This document shows positions 1 through 9,385 of a DNA stretch of 64,000 nucleotides, piece by piece; position 1 is the first letter of the stretch; each line of letters opens with the position of its first letter. Source of the DNA: Anaerolineae bacterium. GTDB lineage: Bacteria; Chloroflexota; Anaerolineae; Aggregatilineales; UBA2796. The stretch spans positions 248,001 through 312,000 of the forward strand of contig JAHBVJ010000004.1 of the NCBI GenBank assembly GCA_019637615.1. The letters are read 5' to 3'. A program made the translations under genes and the position numbers. Below the pieces are notes generated by a model. That model was not told where the DNA came from and made no database searches. It saw nothing but the letters and a program-made list of their open reading frames with translations.

Positions 1-421
1 TGATCGGAGCGCGAATGAAAACGGCTTGATACGGATCGCCCGCGATGCCATCGATCGTCAGAAGGGCAACAAAGCTGTCGATCTGACGCCCGAACGCGTT
101 GCGCCGCACGGTAATGTCCATCACACCTAGCGAGATTTGATCCGATGCCTTGCCCGTCACTGTTTTGGCGAGAAAGATCGCGCCCGCGCAGGTGCCCCAT
201 GTGGGATGGGCGCGGGCAAACTGGCGGAGCGGCTCGATCATGCCCAAGCGCTGCGCGATGATGGCGAAGGTGGTGCTTTCGCCGCCGGGGATGATCAGGC
301 CATCCAAGCCGTCAAGGTGCTTGATCTGGCGCACTTCGACGGCTTCAACGCCCATCCGTTGGAGCGGTTGTTTGTGTTCGAGGAAATCACCTTGCAGGGC
401 AAGGATACCTATCCGTGTCAT
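1..421 (-). CDS. pdxT: Pyridoxal 5'-phosphate synthase glutaminase subunit PdxT (3' end outside window)
   Basis: Glutamine amidotransferase that releases ammonia from glutamine for PdxS in the DXP-independent vitamin B6 pathway. The minus-strand reading begins MTRIGILALQGDFLEH, the family N-terminus. It continues with LIIPGGEST, the oxyanion-loop motif, and GTCAGAIFLA, which contains the nucleophile Cys. About 140 codons are present of the usual 190 or so; the catalytic His/Glu part lies beyond base 1. It starts 27 bp after the pdxS stop on the same strand, the usual pdxST order, so the two are very probably co-transcribed. The family assignment is firm; only the missing C-terminus cannot be checked. 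Confidence 0.93.
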   Translation of the reverse strand, partial: MTRIGILALQGDFLEHKQPLQRMGVEAVEVRQIKHLDGLDGLIIPGGESTTFAIIAQRLGMIEPLRQFARAHPTWGTCAGAIFLAKTVTGKASDQISLGVMDITVRRNAFGRQIDSFVALLTIDGIAGDPYQAVFIRAPI

Positions 422-448
422 GAATGGCTCTCCATTACGCTGGTCAAG

Positions 449-1360
449 TTACCAGCCACGCCCCGCCATCTTTTGCCCCTCAGTGAGGCTGTTCACACTG
501 ATGCCCACCATCGGCTCACCGAGATTTTTGCTGATGTCAGCCAGAAGTTGGGGATCGTTGTAGTTAGTGACGGCTTGCACGATGGCGCTGGCACGCTTGG
601 CAGGGTCGCCGCTCTTGAAAATGCCGCTGCCGACGAACACGCCATCCATGCCGAGCTGCATCATCAGGGCGGCGTCGGCGGGAGTCGCGACACCACCCGC
701 CGCGAAGTTCACGACGGGCAACTTACCTGTTTTAGCGACTTCAACCACTAAGTCATAGCTGGCTTGGATGTCTTTGGCAAAGGTGAACAGTTCGTCCTCA
801 TCCATCGAGGTCAGGCGGCGGATTTCGCGCTGGACTGCCCGCGCATGACGGACGGCTTCGACCACATCGCCTGTACCCGCTTCGCCCTTGGTACGGAGCA
901 TCGCCGCGCCTTCCGAGACACGCCGCAGCGCTTCGCCAAGATTGCGGCAGCCACACACGAATGGCACCGTGAATTTATGCTTGTTCACATGATTTTCTTC
1001 GTCGGCGGGCGTCAAAACTTCGCTTTCATCAATGTAGTCGATACCGAGGGCTTGCAGGATTTGCGCTTCGACCAGATGCCCGATGCGGCACTTTGCCATG
1101 ACGGGGATGGTGACCGCCTTCATAATGCCTTCGATCATGCTCGGATCGCTCATGCGGGCGACCCCACCCTGCGCGCGGATGTCGGCGGGGACACGTTCGA
1201 GCGCCATCACCGCGCAGGCTCCGGCATCTTCCGCGATCTTGGCTTGTTCGGGCGTCACGACATCCATGATGACGCCGCCTTTCAACATTTGCGCCAGTCC
1301 CCGCTTCAGCTTGGCTTGATCTTCAAGCGTATTATGCAATCCATTATGCCCGTTGGTCAT
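449..1360 (-). CDS. pdxS: Pyridoxal 5'-phosphate synthase subunit PdxS
   Basis: TIM-barrel synthase that condenses ribose 5-phosphate, glyceraldehyde 3-phosphate and ammonia from PdxT into PLP. The 303-residue length is normal for the family. Clear family blocks are [40 protein letters not shown] and [11 protein letters not shown]. Lys90 in the last block is the residue that forms the first sugar Schiff base in known PdxS enzymes. [11 protein letters not shown] and [14 protein letters not shown] complete the phosphate-binding elements. It is the first gene of the pdxST pair, and its promoter must lie in the 234-bp divergent gap towards the aldo/keto reductase. Confidence 0.97.
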   Translation of the reverse strand: MTNGHNGLHNTLEDQAKLKRGLAQMLKGGVIMDVVTPEQAKIAEDAGACAVMALERVPADIRAQGGVARMSDPSMIEGIMKAVTIPVMAKCRIGHLVEAQILQALGIDYIDESEVLTPADEENHVNKHKFTVPFVCGCRNLGEALRRVSEGAAMLRTKGEAGTGDVVEAVRHARAVQREIRRLTSMDEDELFTFAKDIQASYDLVVEVAKTGKLPVVNFAAGGVATPADAALMMQLGMDGVFVGSGIFKSGDPAKRASAIVQAVTNYNDPQLLADISKNLGEPMVGISVNSLTEGQKMAGRGW

Positions 1361-1594
1361 CGTTGTTCCCTCATGTTGTCGTTCATTGGTGGTGATTTTC
1401 AGCGATTATAGGAGGGGATTTTTGGAGGGGAACAAGACCAAGTAAGACCAATCCGGGGAATATGAGACTATACGTCCTTGCAACGTTGTGATGAGTTTGT
1501 GCAACGCGAGGGCGCTAACCGCAGAGGGGCTGGTACTACAATGTAGATCGACGCCCTATCCCTCTATACAGGCGGTAAGAAAGTTAGGTGTTTC

Positions 1595-2680
1595 ATGCAG
1601 TATAGAAGACTTGGCAATTCTGGCTTGATCGTGAGCGCCGTCTCACTGGGCACAATGCAATTCGGCGGCAAAATGAATATGGGGAACCTCGGTCAGGAAG
1701 CCGCTACGGAGATGATTAAGTTTGCGATTGATCGCGGGATCAACTTCATCGATACGGCGGATGTGTACAGCAGAGGCGAGAGCGAAACACTGGTAGGCGA
1801 GGCGCTCAAGACGCTCGGACTCCGCCAAGAGATTGTGCTGGCGACCAAAGTGCGTTTGCCGATGAGCGAGAACTTCAACCGCAGCGGGGCGACGCGTGTG
1901 AATATCATGCGCGGGATCGAAAGCAGCCTGAAACGTCTGCAAACCGATTACATCGACCTGTATCAAGTGCATGGATGGGATAGCAACACGCCGCTGGAAG
2001 AAACACTGCGCACCTTGGATGACCTCGTGCGGCGCGGCATGGTGCGGCACATCGGCTTTAGCAATTACATGGCGTGGCAGGGCGCAACGGCGCTGGCGAT
2101 TCAACGCGAACTGCGGCTGGAACCGTTTGTGACAGCGCAAATGTATTACAGCCTCGTCGGTCGGGGGCTGGAACATGAATTCCTCGACTTCGCGAAGTAT
2201 CAGCAGGTGGGGATTCTGGTGTGGAGCGCACTGGCAGGCGGCTTCCTCGCGGGCAAATACAGGCCGAATATGCCGCCGCCTACCGGAACGCGGTTTGCGG
2301 AGGCTGGTCAGTTCGTGCCGTTCGAATGGAAGCACGCTGCCGAGGTTTTGCACGCGGTCAATAACGTCGCGATGCGGCACAGCACCAGCGCGGCGCAAGT
2401 GTCATACGCATGGGCACTGGCGCAGCCGATGGTGAGCAGCGTGATTATCGCCGCCCGCCAATTGGAGCATCTGGACGACAACATCAAAGCCGTCGATTTG
2501 AAGCTGAACGAAGATGATTTCAGCCTGCTCAATAACGCCTCTGACCCCGGTGTGCCATACCCGAAGTGGATGGTGCTGCAATTGGATCAAGCTGAAGACC
2601 CACGCCCGAAGGTGCTTGATCCGGAACGGTTCAAAGATGGCGGCCCGTGGGAAGATTTACGCTTCCGCAAGCACCAATAA
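1595..2680 (+). CDS. Aldo/keto reductase
   Basis: NAD(P)H-dependent oxidoreductase of the AKR superfamily, in the potassium-channel beta-subunit/YghZ-like branch. The tetrad can be read: Asp53 and Tyr58 in FIDTADVYSRGE, Lys85 in VLATKVR and His126 in YQVHGWD. The protein starts MQYRRLGNSGLIVSAVSLGT, typical of the family. At 361 residues it is slightly longer than usual because of a C-terminal tail after the last barrel helix. It is a single gene, divergent from pdxS. The substrate cannot be predicted. Confidence 0.9.
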   Translation: MQYRRLGNSGLIVSAVSLGTMQFGGKMNMGNLGQEAATEMIKFAIDRGINFIDTADVYSRGESETLVGEALKTLGLRQEIVLATKVRLPMSENFNRSGATRVNIMRGIESSLKRLQTDYIDLYQVHGWDSNTPLEETLRTLDDLVRRGMVRHIGFSNYMAWQGATALAIQRELRLEPFVTAQMYYSLVGRGLEHEFLDFAKYQQVGILVWSALAGGFLAGKYRPNMPPPTGTRFAEAGQFVPFEWKHAAEVLHAVNNVAMRHSTSAAQVSYAWALAQPMVSSVIIAARQLEHLDDNIKAVDLKLNEDDFSLLNNASDPGVPYPKWMVLQLDQAEDPRPKVLDPERFKDGGPWEDLRFRKHQ

Positions 2681-2753
2681 GGCGCAGCAAACTTTGATGA
2701 GTGCAGTCATTTGCACTCATCTGATTTCATGAGCGTAGTGCTTGCGTTGAGGC

Positions 2754-4034
2754 TTAGTTAAAGCTGTTCTTGAGTGTATCCAGAAATTCTTCGTTGGAAT
2801 CGGTGCTGCGCATCCGCGATACGAGCGCTTCCGTCGCACCTACCAACCCCAACCCTGCGCCGTTTGGCGGATCGGCCTTGAGCTGACCAAACATGCGGCG
2901 CATCGTCCACACGCGTTGGAGCACATCCGGGCCAAGCAGCAGTTCTTCGCGACGCGTTGACGAACGTTCGACATCGAAGGCCGGGAAGACACGACGTTCT
3001 TGCAACTGACGGCTGAGGTGCAGTTCCATGTTGCCGGTGCCCTTGAATTCTTCGTAAATCACGTCGTCCATGCGGCTGCCAGTATCGACAAGGCAGGTGG
3101 CGATGATGGTGAGTGAGCCGCCTTCTTCGACGTTACGCGCCGCACCGAAGAAGTGCTTGGGCGGGTACAGCGCCGAAGGATCGAGACCGCCCGTCAAGGT
3201 TCGCCCCGATGGTGGTACGGTCAAGTTGTAGGCACGCGTCAGACGGGTGATGCTGTCCAGCAAAATCACCACATGACGTTTGACTTCCACCAAACGCTTG
3301 GCACGTTCCAGCGCCATTTCGGCAACGCGCACGTGATTGGTCACGGGATCGTCAAAGGTCGAGCTGATGACTTCGGCTTCCACCGAGCGGTCAATGTCCG
3401 TCACTTCTTCTGGACGCTCACCGATCAGCACGATCATCAAGTGCATTTCCGGATTGTTCTTGCTGATGGCGTTGGCGATTTCTTTCATGACGGTGGTCTT
3501 ACCCGCTTTAGGCGGCGAGACGATTAGACCACGTTGACCACGACCAATCGGCGCGACCAGATTCAGCAAGCGCGTCGATAAGATGCGCGGGTTGGTTTCC
3601 AGATTGAAGCGTACTTCAGGGAAGATCGGCGTCAGTTGCTCAAAGGTGGGGCGCTGTTTGGCGACTTCGGGGTCAAGGCCGTTGACCGCCTCTACACGCA
3701 GCAGTCCAAAGTATTTCTCTGAATCTTTGGGAGGGCGCACTTGCCCGATCACCATATCGCCCGTGCGCAGACTGAAGCGTCTGATCTGGGTTTGGCTGAC
3801 ATAGATGTCATCGGGGCCGGGCAGATAGTGATCCGAACGCAGGAAGCCGATACCTTCGTCGATGATATCAAGCACCCCGCCGCGCAGTTCATGCCCTTGC
3901 TTTTCCGCTTTATCCCGTAGTAAACGTACAATGAGGTCTGATTTTTTCAGACGGCTGTAACCCGCAATGTTGGCATCACGCGCCAGTGTACGTAGGCTGT
4001 CTAGGTTCTGTTGTTCCAGTTCTGCAATATCCAT
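2754..4034 (-). CDS. rho: Transcription termination factor Rho
   Basis: Hexameric RNA-dependent ATPase that ends transcription of untranslated RNA. Domains in order: an N-terminal helical Rho_N segment (about residues 1-45), a cold-shock-like RNA-binding domain with [18 protein letters not shown] (about 50-120), and a RecA-type ATPase. Walker A is [10 protein letters not shown] (about 172-181) and Walker B is [12 protein letters not shown]. The C-terminal block [20 protein letters not shown] is the Rho signature. The length of 426 is close to E. coli Rho. A long leader lies upstream (see the inverted repeat at 4121-4149). Rho in the genome fits the many stem-loops here that lack a U-tract. 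Confidence 0.97.
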   Translation of the reverse strand: MDIAELEQQNLDSLRTLARDANIAGYSRLKKSDLIVRLLRDKAEKQGHELRGGVLDIIDEGIGFLRSDHYLPGPDDIYVSQTQIRRFSLRTGDMVIGQVRPPKDSEKYFGLLRVEAVNGLDPEVAKQRPTFEQLTPIFPEVRFNLETNPRILSTRLLNLVAPIGRGQRGLIVSPPKAGKTTVMKEIANAISKNNPEMHLMIVLIGERPEEVTDIDRSVEAEVISSTFDDPVTNHVRVAEMALERAKRLVEVKRHVVILLDSITRLTRAYNLTVPPSGRTLTGGLDPSALYPPKHFFGAARNVEEGGSLTIIATCLVDTGSRMDDVIYEEFKGTGNMELHLSRQLQERRVFPAFDVERSSTRREELLLGPDVLQRVWTMRRMFGQLKADPPNGAGLGLVGATEALVSRMRSTDSNEEFLDTLKNSFN

Positions 4035-4398
4035 AGGGTGTCAAAACTCTCCGAAGTGAGTGTGAATAAATGCGTTTCGCTGATGTGAAAGACCAATATG
4101 GAGGTAACTACACAGCGGTACAAACTGCCCTTCACTTTTGTGCAGTTTGGTTACTTTCCAGCACTGAGTTGTTAGAAGAATTGCGAAACAGTGATTGGAA
4201 GCAACGGAGCTAGTCAACATAATAACATAAGTGCTCATGTAAGTCAATTGATTTATTACGATTTGACGCAGATTGACGGAACTTTGTGCAATTTGAACAT
4301 TTTTGTGCAATTTTCTCAGATGGCGCGCGCTGTATACGCCATATTCACGCAAGCACGTTGTATAGTGGAGGCACCGCAAGTGGGCTGGAGAGTGACCC
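4035..4398. other. Intergenic leader and promoter region between rho and a divergent gene
   Basis: This 364-bp AT-rich interval separates rho (minus strand) from the gene starting at 4399 (plus strand). It contains three near-copies of TTTGTGCARTTT (around 4137, 4282 and 4305) and an inverted repeat at 4121-4149. No convincing coding frame is seen. TTGTATAGT at about 4358-4366, some 33 bp before the plus-strand start, could be a -10 region for that gene. It probably holds both promoters and the rho leader. Confidence 0.5.
4121..4149 (-). promoter_or_regulatory. Inverted repeat in the rho leader
   Basis: CAAACTGC (4121-4128) and GCAGTTTG (4142-4149) form a perfect 8-bp stem with a 13-nt loop, 87 bp upstream of the rho start codon. 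Rho is autoregulated through leader attenuation in several bacteria. A role as attenuator here is inference; an operator is the alternative. Confidence 0.35.
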
Positions 4399-4809
4399 AT
4401 GCCATTCGAAATCACACCGATCAACTCCCGACTATACCTTATTCGCTGGCAGCGCTTCCCCAACGCCGTCGAAAGCCAACAATTCATCCGCGCGCTAGAA
4501 GACCTGCTGAACAAAGCAGACCGCAAAGTATCGTTCCTGTCCGACCTTCGCAAGGGCTATCTCAAAGAATTATCGCTGATCAACAAATTGAGCCGCTTGG
4601 CCTCGCATCCGAACTGCGCACATACGACGGCATTTGGTTCCGTTGGATCGCAAGTGTACGCGGGTATCTACCAAAAATTGAGCACAAAAGCGGATAAACC
4701 ACGAGAAGGCGATACATGGTTTACGCTGGAGCAAGCCCTCGCTTATTTAGAAAAGTTGGAACCCGGCATTACGGACGGCATCGATCTGAAAGAAGTGGCC
4801 CGTCCGTAG
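4399..4809 (+). CDS. Hypothetical protein, possibly STAS/SpoIIAA-like
   Basis: A soluble protein of 136 residues with no signal peptide or membrane segment. The alternating beta/alpha pattern (YLIRWQRF, then a helix QFIRALEDLLNKA, then KVSFLSDLRKGYL) resembles the short STAS/SpoIIAA-like fold. No diagnostic motif was seen, so this is a weak suggestion. The C-terminal part has a helix TLEQALAYLEKLEP. It starts with ATG at a sensible distance from a possible -10 at about 4358 and converges on the CitE-like gene. Confidence 0.6.
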   Translation: MPFEITPINSRLYLIRWQRFPNAVESQQFIRALEDLLNKADRKVSFLSDLRKGYLKELSLINKLSRLASHPNCAHTTAFGSVGSQVYAGIYQKLSTKADKPREGDTWFTLEQALAYLEKLEPGITDGIDLKEVARP

Positions 4810-4819
4810 CTGCTATCGG

Positions 4820-5713
4820 TTAGGATGATATTTTGCCAGCCGCCTGCGCCCGCTGGATGACCCGTTCAGCCGCGCGGATCATGGGCATATCGACCATTTT
4901 GCCGTCAAAATCAAACACGCCCGTGCCGTTCGCCTGATTCAGCACGAAGGCCGCCATCAGGCGCTGTGCGTGGGCGATGGTCGCATCACTGGGGATGAAT
5001 ACCTGCGTGATCGGCTCGATCTGGTTCGGATGGATGGCTAGTTTGCCGGAAAATCCCATTTTGACGGCTTGTTCGGCGTCGGTCTTCAAGCCGTCCATGT
5101 CTTTGAAATCCACATAAACAGTGTCGATGGCTTGGAGGTCATAGGCCGCCGCGTGCGTGACAACGGCACTGCGCGCGTAAAAGACTTCCCAGCCTTCGCG
5201 GGTACGAACCGCGCCCAGACTGCCGACCAAATCCTCCGCGCCGAAGATCAACGCGTCCAACCGCCGATCCGCTGTGGCAATCGCCTTGAGGTTGACCACG
5301 CCTAAGGCTGTTTCGATCAACGCCAGCAGTCGGATCGAGCCGCTCTCCCAACTTTCGTAGCGATCAAACGGCGCGATGCGTTCGGCTACCCATGCGATCT
5401 GTTCGGGATGCTCGACTTTGGGAATTACGTAGCCATCGGGATGCGCAGGTAAGGTCTGCGTCATGTCATCGGCTTCGAGGCCAGAACCGACCGCGTTGAT
5501 GCGGATCAATCGCTCGCTGCGCCCAAAATCGAGAGTTTTCAAGGCTTCGACGATGGTAGCACGCGCTTCCTGTTTGCGGTTCACGGCGACGCCGTCTTCT
5601 AGATCGAGGATCACCGAATCCGCACCACTGGCGGCAGCTTTGGCGAGTTTTTTCATGTCGTCGCCCGGAGTGAACAGCATCGCGCGGCGGACGCGGGTCA
5701 CGGTTGTGCTCAT
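4820..5713 (-). CDS. HpcH/HpaI aldolase, CitE-like CoA ester lyase
   Basis: Member of the citrate lyase beta / malyl-CoA lyase family, which splits or forms beta-hydroxyacyl-CoA esters such as malyl-CoA or citramalyl-CoA. Visible blocks: RAMLFTPGDDMKKLAKAA at the N-terminus, SVILDLEDGVAVNRKQEAR (metal and CoA region), RLIRINAVGS, LLALIETALGVVN, LIFGAEDLVGSLG and GFSGKLAIHPNQI near the C-terminus. The length of 297 is normal. Its start overlaps the stop of the MaoC gene by 4 bp, so the two are translationally coupled. The pair recalls mesaconyl/itaconyl-CoA hydratase plus (citra)malyl-CoA lyase pathways; the exact substrate is not decided by sequence. Confidence 0.9.
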   Translation of the reverse strand: MSTTVTRVRRAMLFTPGDDMKKLAKAAASGADSVILDLEDGVAVNRKQEARATIVEALKTLDFGRSERLIRINAVGSGLEADDMTQTLPAHPDGYVIPKVEHPEQIAWVAERIAPFDRYESWESGSIRLLALIETALGVVNLKAIATADRRLDALIFGAEDLVGSLGAVRTREGWEVFYARSAVVTHAAAYDLQAIDTVYVDFKDMDGLKTDAEQAVKMGFSGKLAIHPNQIEPITQVFIPSDATIAHAQRLMAAFVLNQANGTGVFDFDGKMVDMPMIRAAERVIQRAQAAGKISS

Positions 5714-6171
5714 GTTTCCCCCTTGGGACGCTTCAAAAATAGTGCGGTGCGTTCCAGTTCGATGACGATTACGCCATGCTGGTTGCGCCCGCGATGCCGG
5801 AAGGTGACGAGGCCGCGTTCCGGATTAGACTTCGATTCGCGTTTTTCCAACACTTCGGTTTCTACGTAGATGGTATCGCCATGAAAGACGGGTTGCGGAT
5901 GCCGCACCTTGTCATAGCCGAGATTGCCGACGATGGTGCCATCGGTCAGATCGGGTACGGTGATGCCAACCACCAGACCAAGCGTAAAGATGCCATTCAC
6001 GATGCGCTGCCCGAACTGGGTTTTGGACGCGTAATCCTCGTTGATGTGCAGCGGTTGCGTGTTCATGGTGAGCGCGCTGAACAGCACATTATCGGCCTCG
6101 GTGACCGTCCGCGCGAGATGATGGTTGAAGGTCATCCCGACTTCGAATTCCTCGTAATATTTTCCGGGCAT
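5710..6171 (-). CDS. MaoC-type hot-dog hydratase
   Basis: R-specific enoyl-CoA hydratase family, single hot-dog domain of 153 residues. It begins YYEEFEVGMTFNHHLARTVTEADNVLFS, typical of MaoC proteins paired with CitE-like lyases. The active-site stretch reads TMNTQPLHINEDYA: the catalytic His is present, while the Asp usual in the GDxNPxH form is not at the standard place, as in a subgroup of this family. GQRIVNGIFTLGLVVG matches the central helix region. It is the upstream partner of the lyase, with a 4-bp overlap, and probably hydrates an unsaturated dicarboxyl-CoA that the lyase then cleaves (inference). Confidence 0.87.
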   Translation of the reverse strand: MPGKYYEEFEVGMTFNHHLARTVTEADNVLFSALTMNTQPLHINEDYASKTQFGQRIVNGIFTLGLVVGITVPDLTDGTIVGNLGYDKVRHPQPVFHGDTIYVETEVLEKRESKSNPERGLVTFRHRGRNQHGVIVIELERTALFLKRPKGET

Positions 6172-6195
6172 GACTTACCTCAACAGGCAGTACGA

Positions 6196-7305
6196 TTAGT
6201 TTGCTAATTGACCAAGGAAATTATAGGCAGAAACCTGCAACATCGTCCGACTAGCTAAGTTTAGTTTATAGGTGCCTCCTTTTGCCAACCCGACCAGAAT
6301 AACGCTGTTGCCATCGGGCGTGAAGCTCAAGGGTCGCAGCCCATCCGTGAGCGCTTCGGTGAGCAGGCTTTGCGTGTTGCGCTGACGATCCGCGAGGATG
6401 ATAGCGTAGCGCTCACTGCGTCCCGCGCTGATGCCGCGTGCGGAGGCATACACGATGCGGTTGCCATCATCGGAGATCAAAACATCACCGGCTTGGGTGT
6501 GGAGCAGGTCGGAAATCACGGGGATAAGGGTATCAGCTTCGTTAGGAAGGCTCCAGAGGCGCACGGCAAAGCCTGATCCATCACTGTCACGCTCGAAGCG
6601 TGCATAAAACTGACCATCTTCCGAGAAGCCCGCCGGACATGCACAATTTGGTTCATCAGGTAATTGAGCATCTTGACCGCTGGCGATGTCGAGGCGGTAC
6701 ACATCGGCGGCAACAGGGAATACCAGATACGTGATCGGGCTTGGTGGAGGTTGCAGCGTGTAAAACAGAACCTGCGCATCATTGGTGATTGCCAACGGAT
6801 AGGCGGCTCGGCCTTCCGTCGAGTCGATCCGCTTGACGATCTTGGCGTCAGAACCGTTTATCTGCCCAACATGCAGTTCCGTGTTAAGCCGTCCGCCGCT
6901 GTTCTGGATCACTGCCCAGACCAGCGTCTTGCGATCCGGCGAGGTGATCCACTGTACCGTGGTATCAGCGGTGGCGGGCTGCATCCATGTGAGTACTGTG
7001 CTGCTGCGCGGCGCGACAAGGCGGGCGAAGCCAGTGCCTTTCTCCTGAAACAAGACGCCCGTGCTCAACAAGAGATGCTGTGAGCCTTCGACATGGGAAA
7101 CGCTGCTCAGACCTGTGCTGGCGTCTACGAAATATAGGTCTTGCTCGACAGGGTCGAAAAATACGTCGTAGAGAGCCGAACTTTGCTGTGCGTGAGCCAC
7201 CGGGGGCAGTACGCAAAACATAAGTAAGATGATCAGCAATCTGCGCGTATGCAGCGGAAACAGCCTAAGTAAGGTAATCAAGAAGTTTTTTCGTCTGACC
7301 GGCAT
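6196..7305 (-). CDS. Secreted TolB/WD40-like beta-propeller protein
   Basis: A predicted exported protein of 369 residues. The start at 7305 gives MPVRRKNFLITLLRLF followed by a hydrophobic stretch and an Ala-His-Ala-Gln signal cleavage site; GAGG lies at a good distance upstream, whereas the longer reading would bury the signal. The mature part has repeating beta blades with phrases such as RKTLVWAVIQNSGG, ISDDGNRIVYASARG and FTPDGNSVILVGLAKGG, the style of TolB/WD40 PD40 repeats. No catalytic motif was seen. It probably acts as an envelope binding or scaffold protein. Confidence 0.75.
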   Translation of the reverse strand: MPVRRKNFLITLLRLFPLHTRRLLIILLMFCVLPPVAHAQQSSALYDVFFDPVEQDLYFVDASTGLSSVSHVEGSQHLLLSTGVLFQEKGTGFARLVAPRSSTVLTWMQPATADTTVQWITSPDRKTLVWAVIQNSGGRLNTELHVGQINGSDAKIVKRIDSTEGRAAYPLAITNDAQVLFYTLQPPPSPITYLVFPVAADVYRLDIASGQDAQLPDEPNCACPAGFSEDGQFYARFERDSDGSGFAVRLWSLPNEADTLIPVISDLLHTQAGDVLISDDGNRIVYASARGISAGRSERYAIILADRQRNTQSLLTEALTDGLRPLSFTPDGNSVILVGLAKGGTYKLNLASRTMLQVSAYNFLGQLAN

Positions 7306-7426
7306 GATACCAACCTCAATGATGCGGATTCTAGCGAGGTTCGACACATCTACCAAGCTGCACATGCCGAAAGGCCGTTAATGCGCTAAAGTAGTGTCCA
7401 GCATTTAGTTCTGAGATCTAGTCTTT

Positions 7427-8494
7427 ATGCAATCAATTCTTACGCCTTGGGTAGAAGACCCTTCGACGGGCAATGTTTTAAGCCGCACTTTGAACGCCTA
7501 TCGGGCGAATTTTCTGTCGATGTTCGGGTTGGCGGCGCTAATCAATATTCCATTGACGATCTGGTCAGCGTATATGACACTGCCGCTGCTGCAACGCATG
7601 AGCCAACTCATGGGGCAGATGGCTCCGGCTAGTCAGGGCGCGACTTCGCTGCCCACGCTAGATCAGAGTGCTCTCAATCAATTGCTCGGCGTGTACAGTT
7701 CGTTCGCTTTCACGTACATTGCCATCAACTTCCTGTTGTTCGTGCTCGTCTACACGGCAATTACGTATCTCACGTCCGAGCACATCTTCGGGCGGAATGC
7801 CTCCTTGATGGAGGCATTCCGTGCGCTGTCCGGTCGGTTGCCTTTGTACAGCGTAGCGCTGATTTTTGTCGTGGTGCTGCTCGTCGGGCTGACCTATGGG
7901 TTGGCGCTCTTGCTGTTCTTATGCGGTTTCGGCTTCGGTGTGATCGCGTGGTTTCTGGCAGGGCTGCTGCCGTTCCTGACACCCGTTTTTATGCTGGAAC
8001 GCACGTCTATCATGGGCGGAGTCAGTCGGGCATTCGGGCTTGGCAAACTGTATCTGTGGCCTGTGGTACGGATTTTGCTCGTGCTCGGCGTGGCATCTGT
8101 CGTGGTTAGCATGGTCGTCGGTTATGTGCTGCCAGACACGGGCACGATTGATATAACTAACAGCGCACAGATTTCGTTCAACAATGCCGCGCTTGTCAAT
8201 CTGGTCATCAGTGCCGTGCTTAGTGCGCTGCTGCTGCCGCTGTTCCCGATTGCCTTCACGATCATGTACTACGACGCACGCGTTCGTTATGAAGGCTTGG
8301 ATACGGCGTTGGCTGCTACCAGCAAAACTGACGCTCGCCCTGCAGATATTGAATCGCCCCGTGCTGGCGCCTTGCTCGAACGGCGCGACACCTCGAACAT
8401 CATCATTATGACGATGATCGTATTCGGGGTGCTGATCGCCTTTTACGCGGTCATGTACATGATGTTGTCGCTCTCCAGCACCAGTATGTTCTGA
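7427..8494 (+). CDS. Polytopic membrane protein (GlpQ-type membrane domain-like)
   Basis: An integral membrane protein of 355 residues with about six hydrophobic helices: around residues 33-52, 92-115, 140-180 (two), 205-230, 255-280 and 325-350. The arrangement, with an N-terminal LSRTLNAYRANFLSMFGLAAL and a central GVIAWFLAGLLPFLTPVFMLER...GVSRAFGL, resembles the membrane domain family found fused to glycerophosphodiester phosphodiesterases. No catalytic motif is visible. It is divergent from the beta-propeller gene. Confidence 0.7.
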   Translation: MQSILTPWVEDPSTGNVLSRTLNAYRANFLSMFGLAALINIPLTIWSAYMTLPLLQRMSQLMGQMAPASQGATSLPTLDQSALNQLLGVYSSFAFTYIAINFLLFVLVYTAITYLTSEHIFGRNASLMEAFRALSGRLPLYSVALIFVVVLLVGLTYGLALLLFLCGFGFGVIAWFLAGLLPFLTPVFMLERTSIMGGVSRAFGLGKLYLWPVVRILLVLGVASVVVSMVVGYVLPDTGTIDITNSAQISFNNAALVNLVISAVLSALLLPLFPIAFTIMYYDARVRYEGLDTALAATSKTDARPADIESPRAGALLERRDTSNIIIMTMIVFGVLIAFYAVMYMMLSLSSTSMF

Positions 8495-8512
8495 GCGATT
8501 CGTGCTGTGTGA

Positions 8513-9367
8513 TCAGGACAAGCCGCGCACCACATCGAGTACGAAGGAGGCTAGCCGTTTGCGTCCAGAAACGCTGAGATGGACGCCATCGCCAATGATT
8601 TTGCCCGTTGGACTGATGCGCAAGAAATAGTCCATTGCTTGGCGCTGCCCCTCATTCAATGGCACGAGCAAGTTCGATTCGAACTCCTCGTGATCGGTTT
8701 CGCCCGCGAGATAGGACATATCCATGTCTCTGAAGACTTCCATCACGTCGTAACAGGTGATCTGCGCCTGATGCAAGCCGCCACTGTCGCAAGAGGCTTT
8801 GATCGCCCCGTTAAACAGCGCCACGGTATCCGGCTGTACGAATTCAGTGTAATCGGTCGTCCACGGCTTGGGCTGCAAGGGATAATAGTTGAAGATCAGA
8901 ATATGAGCGCCGCTGTGATCGCGGATCAGTTCAGCGCTCAGTGCCTCTAGCGCGGCGGCGTGCGTTTGGGCGGCACGATCCGAGGGGACGGGTTGATTCA
9001 GATCGTTGATCCACGGGAAGACAGCGAACACACCGCACGTATCGGTTTTCAGATGGCTGTACTCATCGGTAGTCTGATACGGTTCGCGTAGACCACTGCT
9101 CAAGGTGGCGGCAGCGTGGGTGCGATCCAGCACCGTGATGTAGGTTTCCCCTTTAGATGATGCCTCATCTTGCGCATATTTGCTGATCGGATAACTGTAA
9201 ACGCGCCAGAAATCCACACCGGGCAGCTCGACCGGCGCATCGCCAGCAGGCACGGAATCCCCGATCATGGCGACGCAGATCGGTTTATGGGCTGGCTGGC
9301 ACGCGCCCAAGACCGCGATGAGCGCCAGCATAGCGATCACATGAAGATAACGATGGTTCATCGACAT
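8513..9367 (-). CDS. SGNH/GDSL hydrolase-like lipoprotein
   Basis: Lipoprotein with a lipobox ending VLGAC (Cys23) after a short hydrophobic signal, so it is probably anchored on the outer face of the membrane. IGDSVPAGD carries the block I Ser38. DGVHLSVSGRK near the C-terminus carries the Asp260-x-x-His263 dyad of SGNH esterases. VFPWINDLNQ may correspond to the Asn block. Family members deacylate lipids or polysaccharides; the substrate is unknown. It lies 18 bp upstream of the sensor kinase gene on the same strand order and may share its transcript. Confidence 0.8.
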   Translation of the reverse strand: MSMNHRYLHVIAMLALIAVLGACQPAHKPICVAMIGDSVPAGDAPVELPGVDFWRVYSYPISKYAQDEASSKGETYITVLDRTHAAATLSSGLREPYQTTDEYSHLKTDTCGVFAVFPWINDLNQPVPSDRAAQTHAAALEALSAELIRDHSGAHILIFNYYPLQPKPWTTDYTEFVQPDTVALFNGAIKASCDSGGLHQAQITCYDVMEVFRDMDMSYLAGETDHEEFESNLLVPLNEGQRQAMDYFLRISPTGKIIGDGVHLSVSGRKRLASFVLDVVRGLS

Positions 9368-9385
9368 TTGGCTGATTAGCGCACT

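Noticed and set aside
137..1411. Several plus-strand reading frames opposite pdxT and pdxS
   Set aside because: They mirror the clear PdxT and PdxS reading on the minus strand and show no protein family of their own.
4041..4553. Minus-strand frame of 170 codons upstream of rho
   Set aside because: It crosses the divergent intergenic region and the gene at 4399, has irregular composition and no motif.
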